Assembly (NCBI GenBank): GCA_964523675.1
Contig: CAZFZT010000027.1
Span: forward strand, 1 to 37,962
DNA: 37,962 nt
Origin: CAZFZT01 sp964523675
GTDB taxonomy: Bacteria; Planctomycetota; Phycisphaerae; Phycisphaerales; SM1A02
Direction of reading: 5' to 3'
Below, one piece after another: positions 8,448 through 14,741 of this stretch; position 1 is the first letter of the stretch; each line of letters opens with the position of its first letter. Below the pieces are notes generated by a model, which saw nothing but the letters and a program-made list of their open reading frames with translations, had not been told where the DNA came from and did not search any database. Position numbers and translations under genes: made by a program.

Positions 8448-8601
8448 TGTTGAGGTGGTCAGATCCGCCTTTGCCGTGGTGGGCTGCGACGTTGACCGGA
8501 TGGGAGCCGGTTGATCAGCTCGGCCCTAAGCCGAGCGCTGAGATTTGGGAGGAGAAAGGCGAGCCGCGCTGTCCTTGACGGGACGGCGCGGCGTCGTTTT
8601 G
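8448..8601 (+). ncRNA. Candidate structured ncRNA of about 154 nt, family not recognised
   Basis: A stand-alone transcription unit: promoter at 8414-8441 and an intrinsic terminator at 8563-8600, with no reading frame between. Strong local folds are UUGACCGG/CCGGUUGA (8492-8499 with 8507-8514, 7-nt loop), CUCGGC/GCCGAG (8519-8524 with 8530-8535) extended by UCAG/CUGA, and a 7-bp stem 8466-8472 with 8555-8561 that closes both hairpins into a multibranch. That closing stem shares bases with an upstream hairpin (8455-8459 with 8465-8469), so two folds exclude each other. I do not see the SRP tetraloop region, tmRNA ends or a known riboswitch core. The downstream hydrolase has its own promoter-like box, so this is more likely a free RNA than a leader. 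6S-like RNA is one possibility. Confidence 0.45.
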
Positions 8602-8602
8602 T
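8563..8602 (+). terminator. Intrinsic terminator of the candidate ncRNA
   Basis: Arms 8563-8574 and 8581-8592 form 12 bp with one G-U pair around a 6-nt loop. The right arm is followed by GTCGTTTTGT, a T-tract on the plus strand. Confidence 0.75.
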
Positions 8603-8672
8603 GGCGGCGCGCTTTGTTCGCTGCTGAAGGTTCGCGGCTACGTGATTCGTTCTGCTGTGCTACAACTCCTGC

Positions 8673-9323
8673 ATGACCGCTCCTGTCATCAAGACGTTTC
8701 CCCTTGGCGATTATCAGACGAATTGCTTCGTCGTCAGCGTTCCTGGCGGCTCGCGTGCGTGCTGGATCGTCGATTGCGGCTCCGAGCCGGGCAAAATGCT
8801 CGATTACATCACAAGCGAGGGGTTGGTCCCGGCGGCAATCCTGCTCACTCACGCGCATGTCGATCATATTGCAGGTTTGGATGAAGCGCTCGGGAGGTTC
8901 GGCTCGCTTCCGATCTACATCCATGAGGCAGAACAACGATGGCCCGGCGACCCTATGCTCAATCTCTCAGCGCTTGCAGGCCAGCCGGTATCAGTATCGA
9001 CGCCGGATCACACGCTCAAAGGCGGCGAGTCGCTCGAACTTGCCGGCTCCAGATGGCGCGTCCTGCACACGCCCGGCCACAGCCCCGGCGGCGTCTGTTT
9101 CGTCCACGATGAGTCGCAGCAAGCAATCACCGGCGATGTGCTCTTCGCCGGCTCGATCGGCCGCGTTGACTTTCCCACCTCAAACGCCGACGAGATGCGC
9201 CACACGCTGCATGAAGTGATGATGAAACTGCCCGATGAGATGACCATCCATCCCGGTCACGGCCCGGCGACCACCATCGGAGCAGAGCGCCGCTCGAATC
9301 CATTTATTCTTGGAGGGATATGA
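8673..9323 (+). CDS. MBL-fold metallo-hydrolase, glyoxalase II-like (YcbL type)
   Basis: Zinc-dependent hydrolase of the metallo-beta-lactamase fold, 216 residues, closest in layout to the short GloB/YcbL hydroxyacylglutathione hydrolase-like group. All metal ligands are seen: THAHVDH at 59-65, H135 in TPGHSPGG, D155 in GDVLFAGSIGR and H196 in HPGHGP. The C-terminal glutathione-binding helical domain of true GloB is absent, so the thioester substrate is open. TACAAC (8661-8666) stands 6 nt before ATG 8673 and there is no Shine-Dalgarno site, suggesting a leaderless mRNA. The gene follows the candidate ncRNA but is separated from it by that RNA's terminator. Confidence 0.88.
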   Translation: MTAPVIKTFPLGDYQTNCFVVSVPGGSRACWIVDCGSEPGKMLDYITSEGLVPAAILLTHAHVDHIAGLDEALGRFGSLPIYIHEAEQRWPGDPMLNLSALAGQPVSVSTPDHTLKGGESLELAGSRWRVLHTPGHSPGGVCFVHDESQQAITGDVLFAGSIGRVDFPTSNADEMRHTLHEVMMKLPDEMTIHPGHGPATTIGAERRSNPFILGGI

Positions 9324-9589
9324 TCTACTTCCAGTTGCGGCCGTTCAACCGGTAGCCACGTGGCGGCAGCCCCCCTTGGTTCGTGAAAATGCCGTCCATC
9401 GAACCGTTGCCTGCCGTCCCGCGGCTATCACGCCCTCAATCCACTGCTCCACGGATTGATTTCCAGCGAACCCGCTGGATTTTTCGCGACCGGCCAGCGA
9501 TTTGAGCGTATATTCACGCAAGCAGCGGATGAGCGTGACGGCTCTCGGGCTTCCCATGCGCGGAAGCAGAATCGAAAGGAGCAATGCTC

Positions 9590-10687
9590 ATGGACTCATC
9601 TATGCCACTGCCAAATCTCATCCGCAATCGGCGGCGACTGCACACGGCCTTTTCAATCACTGAAATGCTCGTCGTGATCGCCATCATTGTGCTGCTCGCC
9701 GGCCTGCTCGTGGTCGCCATGGGCCGCGTACGTGCGAAATCGTTGACCACATCGACGCTTGCGACGATGCAAAGCTTCGCCAGCGCGTGCGATGCATTTC
9801 AGACGGAACATGGCCACTATCCCGGCGTGATTCCAGAGCAAGTGCTTGCGCAGGCGATTGCGGATGGACAGATCAGCCACATGCTCACCAGCACCGAAAA
9901 TGCTGTGCTGCATCTGATGGGCGGATATCGAGTCTGCCCGCCGGGCACGCCCGGGTGCTCGGCCCCTGGGACGAGCCCGATGGGGGAAGACTTCGAGAAC
10001 TTTCATCTCGGACCCAACGGCGTGGAGATCGAGATCGGCACCGGTTCAAGCGAGTGGCGATTGAAGATCGACAAGAACCGCATCGGCGAAGGGCCAATCA
10101 TCAACGGCAAACCGTACGCCCCTTACTACACCCCGGGGCCGCACGAGCTTCGCACGGTGAACGGCCAGGCGCTCCGATCAGCGGCCGCCGATGATCCAGA
10201 ACTTCCCGATGTCATAGATGCTTGGGGCAATCCGATCCTCTACACGCGGCGGTTGCGCTCGAGCGGCGTTCTCGTCTGGGAACCAGGAGACGATTCGTTT
10301 CGCCCACAGTTTGTCATAGACGGCATGCGGCCGTACATCGAATCGGCGGGTCTCGCTGATCGTGGCATGAACCAGCAGCAGCGAAGTCTGCTCACGCGAA
10401 GTGAGTCCACCCCGGATGAGAATGGAGCGAATCGGTATTCGATTTTCGCGCAGATCATTCGACATCCGTCGCTCGGTACATGGCAGGAAAGTCCGCTTCA
10501 TTCGGATAACCGAGGCCGCGTTGCGCCAAGGGGCGAGTACGTTCTGATTTCTGCCGGACCGGACGGTGTGTATTTCGATTACGACGATGGTCCAGGCGGC
10601 AACCCTGATCTCGTCGAAGGAGAGGGGTACGCAAATCCCCGCGTCATTGAGTCATATGACGACATTCTTGTTTTCGGAGGCGGTTAA
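9590..10687 (+). CDS. Type II pseudopilin / prepilin-like secreted protein
   Basis: 365-residue protein with a type IV prepilin leader. A basic N-terminus (NLIRNRRRLHTA) is followed by the prepilin peptidase site A20/F21-SITE with Glu at +5, then a hydrophobic helix (MLVVIAIIVLLAGLLVVAM). The remainder is an extracytoplasmic domain of the planctomycete GspG/H type, with an Asp/Gly-rich end (PDGVYFDYDDGPGGNPD) resembling the calcium loop of GspG. Start ATG 9590 lies 8 nt after AAGGAG; ATG 9584 is too close to that site. A second pseudopilin follows 63 bp later. No secretion ATPase, secretin or prepilin peptidase is in the window. Confidence 0.82.
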   Translation: MDSSMPLPNLIRNRRRLHTAFSITEMLVVIAIIVLLAGLLVVAMGRVRAKSLTTSTLATMQSFASACDAFQTEHGHYPGVIPEQVLAQAIADGQISHMLTSTENAVLHLMGGYRVCPPGTPGCSAPGTSPMGEDFENFHLGPNGVEIEIGTGSSEWRLKIDKNRIGEGPIINGKPYAPYYTPGPHELRTVNGQALRSAAADDPELPDVIDAWGNPILYTRRLRSSGVLVWEPGDDSFRPQFVIDGMRPYIESAGLADRGMNQQQRSLLTRSESTPDENGANRYSIFAQIIRHPSLGTWQESPLHSDNRGRVAPRGEYVLISAGPDGVYFDYDDGPGGNPDLVEGEGYANPRVIESYDDILVFGGG

Positions 10688-10750
10688 GACGAATTCTGTA
10701 TCCCAGGGTATTCATTCTGCAACCTCATAACCCTTTGACCCGAGCGTCTT

Positions 10751-11773
10751 ATGACACCATCGCAACACCAGAACAGTGTCCGCCGTGCGTTCTCGCTCGT
10801 TGAACTGCTCGTCGTCGTAGCGATCATCGCGATTCTTGTTGCGATTGTACTTGTGGGCTTGCGACGCATGCAGGTAACCGCCGGCCGCACCGAATCGGTC
10901 AACGCGCTTCGGCAGATGATCACCGGGTACCTGAGCTACTCCGGCGACAACAAAAATCGCCTGATGCCCGGCTACATCGATTACCGAGCCGATACTCCCG
11001 CTGAGCTTCTTTCGATGAACGTGAAGCTCGCCAGCGGCAGATGGCTCGCGCAGTACCAGGGGGCCAAGCCGGTCTACCTCAACGACCTTCGCAATCTCAA
11101 CTCCTACGTCTGGCGGCTTTCGCCATACCTCGACCATAACTGGCGCACGATGATGACCGACTATCGCGACAGCGCTTCGATCGCGTACTTCAACAACCAA
11201 TACGCGCAGGAAATCTATGGCCCGGCCGACGTTGCCGTCCATGCAGGCCAGCAGCCGCCTCCCACCATTGCTACTGCGCCATCGTTTGGCCTCAACTCGA
11301 TCTTCTTCGGCGGTGACGATCGGCACGGTGGAACGGCGCCCCTTGATCATAATCCCTGGAACGGCACAAAGCCGGAGAAGCGCGTCGCCACGAGGGAGAG
11401 CGAAGTCCTTAATACTTCCGCTGTTGTCTTTGCTCCTGCCGCCGCCGTCGCCCCAGGTGACGCGGTGTATGTCAGCGACACAGGCATCAATGGTTACCCT
11501 GAATTGCGACCGCCCTTTGTAGATCGTGAGAGTGCAGACGGCATGTGGATCAGCCGGCAATGGCACCTTGAAGAACTTGGTGCGGTTGGGAAGGGGCCAG
11601 TGATGGATCGGCCCGCTGGGCTTCCGATCATTCGTAACGGCCGCGAGATGATTCCGGTGGCAAGATTCAACGGAAGCGCGGAAGCGATTCCTATCGGAGA
11701 ACTTGCGACCGACATGCGCAATTGGTCGCCGCGTCAGACGGGCACCACGATCCCTGCGGCCGACTGGAATTGA
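10751..11773 (+). CDS. Type II pseudopilin / prepilin-like protein
   Basis: 340-residue prepilin-like protein. The leader RRA13/F14-SLVE with Glu at +5 is a clean prepilin peptidase site, followed by LLVVVAIIAILVAIVLVGL. The C-terminal domain is rich in Pro, Asn and aromatic residues and contains GLNSIFFGGD and DPNPW-like turns, as in planctomycete-specific pseudopilin families whose cargo is unknown. I see no Shine-Dalgarno site. The stop codon is 2 nt before the GTG start of the methionine sulfoxide reductase gene, so the two are probably co-transcribed and translationally coupled. Confidence 0.8.
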   Translation: MTPSQHQNSVRRAFSLVELLVVVAIIAILVAIVLVGLRRMQVTAGRTESVNALRQMITGYLSYSGDNKNRLMPGYIDYRADTPAELLSMNVKLASGRWLAQYQGAKPVYLNDLRNLNSYVWRLSPYLDHNWRTMMTDYRDSASIAYFNNQYAQEIYGPADVAVHAGQQPPPTIATAPSFGLNSIFFGGDDRHGGTAPLDHNPWNGTKPEKRVATRESEVLNTSAVVFAPAAAVAPGDAVYVSDTGINGYPELRPPFVDRESADGMWISRQWHLEELGAVGKGPVMDRPAGLPIIRNGREMIPVARFNGSAEAIPIGELATDMRNWSPRQTGTTIPAADWN

Positions 11774-11775
11774 CC

Positions 11776-12294
11776 GTGAATCAGCACGACATCGTGCAGT
11801 CTGGAATCACGGATATCAACCTGAGCAGCCGAATGCGCCTGGTCGTGGATACGATCTGGAACGACCTGGGGCGGACATCCGAGGCAAGGAGGCGAGGTGT
11901 GGGGGACGAGTTTCAGGTTGCAGCCGTGGGGGGCGGCAAGGTGTCGTGGGTTGGCTTTTATCTCGATCAACCGGACGAGCCGGACGAGAGACGGCTTGTC
12001 CTCGGCCCTTGCCGTGATTCGCCTGCCTGCTCACCCATCGGCCTCCACGGCGTGTGCGGCCAGGCGCTTTTGACCAGGCAAACGCAGATCGTGCGCGATG
12101 TTGCAGATTTAGGCGAGAACTACATCGCCTGCGATCCGCGCGATCGATCCGAGATCGTCATCCCCCTCATAGATGCTGCCGGCACTTGCTACGGCGTCCT
12201 CGACATCGATTCATGGGATGTCGCCGCGTTCGACGAGCGCGATGCGGAGCGGTTCCGCGGGCTGCTCACCATTGCGGAACTTTCAAACAGGTAG
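11776..12294 (+). CDS. msrC: Free methionine-(R)-sulfoxide reductase, GAF domain
   Basis: fRMsr reduces free L-methionine-(R)-sulfoxide using thioredoxin; it is a 172-residue single GAF domain. Family motifs are present: VSWVGFYL at 56-63, LVLGP at 74-78, PAC with C85, GVCG with C94, IACD with C119 and SEIVIPL at 125-131, then GVLDIDS. The three cysteines at 85, 94 and 119 match the catalytic and resolving set (84, 94 and 118 in the E. coli enzyme). Two extra cysteines are C79 and C138. The start is GTG 11776, directly after the pseudopilin stop. The first 50 residues are slightly longer than usual. Thioredoxin reductase occurs elsewhere in the window. Confidence 0.9.
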   Translation: MNQHDIVQSGITDINLSSRMRLVVDTIWNDLGRTSEARRRGVGDEFQVAAVGGGKVSWVGFYLDQPDEPDERRLVLGPCRDSPACSPIGLHGVCGQALLTRQTQIVRDVADLGENYIACDPRDRSEIVIPLIDAAGTCYGVLDIDSWDVAAFDERDAERFRGLLTIAELSNR

Positions 12295-12445
12295 TCGCGC
12301 TCATGAAAACCGATTGCATCGCGCTATAGTGCTAGAGGCGCCTGACTGGAGTTTGAGTCGTTGGCGGTGAACACTACGTTCCATCCCAAGGCCCCTTCGA
12401 GCGAGCGACTGAAATCAGGCCAAGTTAGCCCGAGCAAAAATGACG

Positions 12446-12451
12446 TAGAAT
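12446..12451 (+). promoter_or_regulatory. TAGAAT -10 box 5 nt before ATG
   Basis: TAGAAT ends 5 nt before ATG 12457 and would place the transcription start at or next to the start codon. A second box, TATAGT at 12333-12338, could drive a longer transcript from an upstream GTG (12367), so the start of the next gene stays uncertain. Confidence 0.4.
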
Positions 12452-12456
12452 GTCAC

Positions 12457-13080
12457 ATGGTATTGAACTGTCATCGGTGCTGGTGGTGCTGGTGGGCACT
12501 GCTCATTCCGATCTCTGCAATCGTTTCAGTTGCACTTGCATGGGCATGCGCAATTTGGTCGCCCGCGAACAATCAGACAGGTATCGTCCGGACCGGCCCC
12601 GAACATCCATTCTCGCAAGCGCTGCTGAAGTATGGCAATTTCGATAGCTTCACCTACATGAGCATGTCCGGCATTGGATGGCACCGAGAGCGAGTTGTCG
12701 GTGGCCGACCAACGGTGCCGCGAACGACGGGCAGTTTGCACAGAACCCGCGCCGGCTGGCCACTGCTGTGTATGGAAGGTCATTGGCGTCGAATCAACCG
12801 ACAAAGGGTCGAAGAGGCAATCGCCGATATCCCCCAGTGGCCAGGCGCTCAACGGAACGCGGCGGCACGGCTCCCGCTGCGACCGCTCTGGGGTCCGTTG
12901 TTGCTCAACGCCACGATTCTTGGCTTGCTGCCAATGCCGTTCTTCTTCGCATATGGCGCATGTCGAACTCTTACACGGCGACGGCGCGGCTTATGTATGG
13001 CGTGCGGATACGACCTGCGCGGCGCGCGGAGCGCAGATGCTCCATGTCCGGAGTGCGGGCTCCGCGTAGATCAGAGATGA
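12457..13080 (+). CDS. Membrane protein with C-terminal CxxCGYDLRG zinc ribbon
   Basis: 207 residues, not recognised beyond a planctomycete-type architecture. A first membrane helix covers about residues 9-30 (WALLIPISAIVSVALAWACAIW). An extracytoplasmic loop of about 110 residues follows, rich in Trp and Arg (GIGWHRERVVGGRP). A second helix lies near 150-172 (LLLNATILGLLPMPFFFAYG), and a cytosolic tail carries CMACGYDLRG with CPECG, four cysteines able to bind one zinc. This tail occurs at the C-terminus here and at the N-terminus of another membrane protein in the window (35119-35580). The start is uncertain between ATG 12457 and GTG 12367. A 14-bp hairpin follows immediately. Confidence 0.65.
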   Translation: MVLNCHRCWWCWWALLIPISAIVSVALAWACAIWSPANNQTGIVRTGPEHPFSQALLKYGNFDSFTYMSMSGIGWHRERVVGGRPTVPRTTGSLHRTRAGWPLLCMEGHWRRINRQRVEEAIADIPQWPGAQRNAAARLPLRPLWGPLLLNATILGLLPMPFFFAYGACRTLTRRRRGLCMACGYDLRGARSADAPCPECGLRVDQR

Positions 13081-13116
13081 AGGACACCTCCGAAAGGAGG
13101 CGTTCGGAGGTGTCCT
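13081..13116. terminator. 14-bp hairpin after the zinc-ribbon gene
   Basis: Perfect arms 13081-13094 and 13103-13116 enclose an 8-nt loop, starting at the base after the stop codon. There is no T-tract on the plus strand. The palindrome could also end a minus-strand transcript. Confidence 0.6.
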
Positions 13117-13444
13117 CCTGATGGGCACCGTTAATCGTTTTGCAGATCCACCAGAACTTGCAATCGATTGGCAATCTCCTCAAGAACCTTGTCGATTGCA
13201 CTCTCCTCAGGGTCTGGCGGATCCTCACACACTTCCACACCTGCGTCACATATGCGGCGTGGCTATCGTCCGGCAGCCATGGATAGGAGGCCGCTGTCAA
13301 GTCGCCACATCAGGGGCGGTGGATAACTTGTGACTTGCCGCGTTCGCTTCGAATCGGTCCTGAGCGAAAATCATTCATAATGGCTGATGGTCCGTCCGCT
13401 ACGACTACTTGCGATATCACCTTTCAATCCCCCGCACTGTCGCG
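13117..13444. other. Gene-poor stretch, with a possible 35-codon ORF on the minus strand
   Basis: I see no standard gene. On the minus strand a frame from GTG 13238 to TAA 13131 gives a 35-residue acidic, helix-prone peptide (CEDPPDPEESAIDKVLEEIA, then NRLQVLVDLQND) that looks protein-like but has no Shine-Dalgarno site; upstream it is closed by a TAG. It could be a small protein or the tail of a decayed gene. The hairpin at 13081-13116 lies just beyond its stop. Confidence 0.3.
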
Positions 13445-13867
13445 CTAGAAGCCGTCATCTTGTGAATTTCGCAAACGCGCCAGCGCGGACCCCGCCAATC
13501 GTCGCAATTCAGCCGGGGCGTTGGCGTCTTCCACCATGGCGCGAAGCGCGCGGTCGAGAGCGCGGTCGGACTGCCGCGTGATTCGCGCGCCATGCACCAC
13601 CAGCGCGGCGGCGATGGCTGCGAGGTACAGCCGGGCGCCCATGCGCCGATCGGCGGCACTCTCGCCAAGAATGCGCATCGTCTTGAACGCCTCCTTTGCC
13701 TGCTCGAGTTCCGCAAGCGTCACCGCCTCGCTTGTCAACATCGCGACGGCTGAGGCGAACGCTGGATTAATGTCGCGCGCAAGCCAATTGGCAGCCGCCG
13801 ATGCGGGGTCCGCCTCGGACTCCACAACCCATCGCAGTGCATCGGACCAGTGTCGCGCGGTCGCCAT
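13445..13867 (-). CDS. Small alanine-rich helical protein, function unknown
   Basis: 140 residues, no family recognised. The sequence is almost wholly helical and rich in Ala, Arg and Leu, without a signal peptide: MATARHWSDALRWVVESEAD at the start, then LARDINPAFASAVAML, and RALDRALRAMVEDANAPAEL near the end. A weakly hydrophobic stretch (LYLAAIAAALVVHGA) may be a buried helix. The frame has no rival on the other strand and diverges from apt. TATCAT (13882-13877) lies 9 nt before ATG 13867, fitting a short leader without a Shine-Dalgarno site. The frame stays open upstream to 13936, but those codons overlap the promoter region. Confidence 0.55.
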   Translation of the reverse strand: MATARHWSDALRWVVESEADPASAAANWLARDINPAFASAVAMLTSEAVTLAELEQAKEAFKTMRILGESAADRRMGARLYLAAIAAALVVHGARITRQSDRALDRALRAMVEDANAPAELRRLAGSALARLRNSQDDGF

Positions 13868-14043
13868 CGCATCCGCATGATACGATGAGCGAAGCCACAG
13901 AGGAACCCATTGCCCACTCTTTCGACGTGATGACAAAGGGGATGTTCAGAGATCCAAAGGGATTGGTTCCGAACCGTTGTGGTATTACTCGACGCACTGC
14001 ACCGCGCTCTCCTTCATCCCCCCGCCCCCTTGCCCATTTCCCA

Positions 14044-14562
14044 ATGCCGCACCGCCTTGAACCACTGATTCGAGAGATACCCGACTTTCCCAAGCCGGGC
14101 ATTATCTTCAAGGACATCACGCCACTGCTTGCCGACCCGGCAGGACTCGCGCTGGCGGTGGAACTCATGGCGAACCCGTTTCGCAAGATGAATATCGATC
14201 TTGTGGTCGGGGCCGAGTCGCGCGGTTTCATCTTCGGCACCGCCATAGCGCAATCGCTCTCCTGTGGCTTCGTGCCTGTGCGTAAACCAGGCAAACTGCC
14301 CTCAGAGCGCCGATCGTGTACGTACCAGCTCGAGTACGGCTCCGATACGCTTGAGATTCATGCCGACGCGGTCCGCAAGGGTCATCGCGTGTTGATGGTC
14401 GATGATCTTCTAGCCACGGGCGGCACGATGCGCGCCTGCTGCGATCTGGTTTCCGGACTTGGGGCTGAGATCATGGCTATCTCGATTCTGATTGAATTGG
14501 CGTTCCTTGGCGGCCGGCAACGGCTCGCGCCGCATGACGTCAGTTCGGTGTTGCAGTACTAA
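14044..14562 (+). CDS. apt: Adenine phosphoribosyltransferase
   Basis: Adenine + PRPP to AMP + PPi, purine salvage, cytosolic; 172 residues, the standard length. Diagnostic motifs: LIREIPDFPKPGIIFKDITP at 8-27, ESRGFIFGTAIA at 58-69, RKPGKLP at 80-86, LEYGSDTLEIH at 96-106 and the PRPP-binding VDDLLATGGT at 119-128. ATG 14044 starts at the family N-terminus; in-frame ATGs at 13885 and 13930 would add a Pro- and Arg-rich extension without homology. A -10-like TACGAT at 13881-13886 would give a leader of about 150 nt. No clear Shine-Dalgarno site is visible. Confidence 0.93.
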   Translation: MPHRLEPLIREIPDFPKPGIIFKDITPLLADPAGLALAVELMANPFRKMNIDLVVGAESRGFIFGTAIAQSLSCGFVPVRKPGKLPSERRSCTYQLEYGSDTLEIHADAVRKGHRVLMVDDLLATGGTMRACCDLVSGLGAEIMAISILIELAFLGGRQRLAPHDVSSVLQY

Positions 14563-14741
14563 GGCGGCTTGCCCGAAGCAACCAAGCGGTCCGAGAACGA
14601 ATGCGCCCGGGAATTGTCGGCCTGCGCAGCGGCTTCCTCTTCAGTTCGGGATCAACTTTGACGAATGCGGAGTTTACGCCGTCTGCGGTGGGCGCTGCGC
14701 CCGGCCGCTCGATCAGTCACGAACCATAGGAGAGTACCGCA

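Noticed and set aside
8530..8550. CTGAGA near 8538, as in TPP riboswitches
   Set aside because: The other TPP-riboswitch core elements are missing, and the downstream gene is not thiamine-related.
9345..9558. 70-codon minus-strand frame beside the first pseudopilin
   Set aside because: It reads fairly protein-like but has no Shine-Dalgarno site, no -10 box at a leaderless distance and no recognisable motif.
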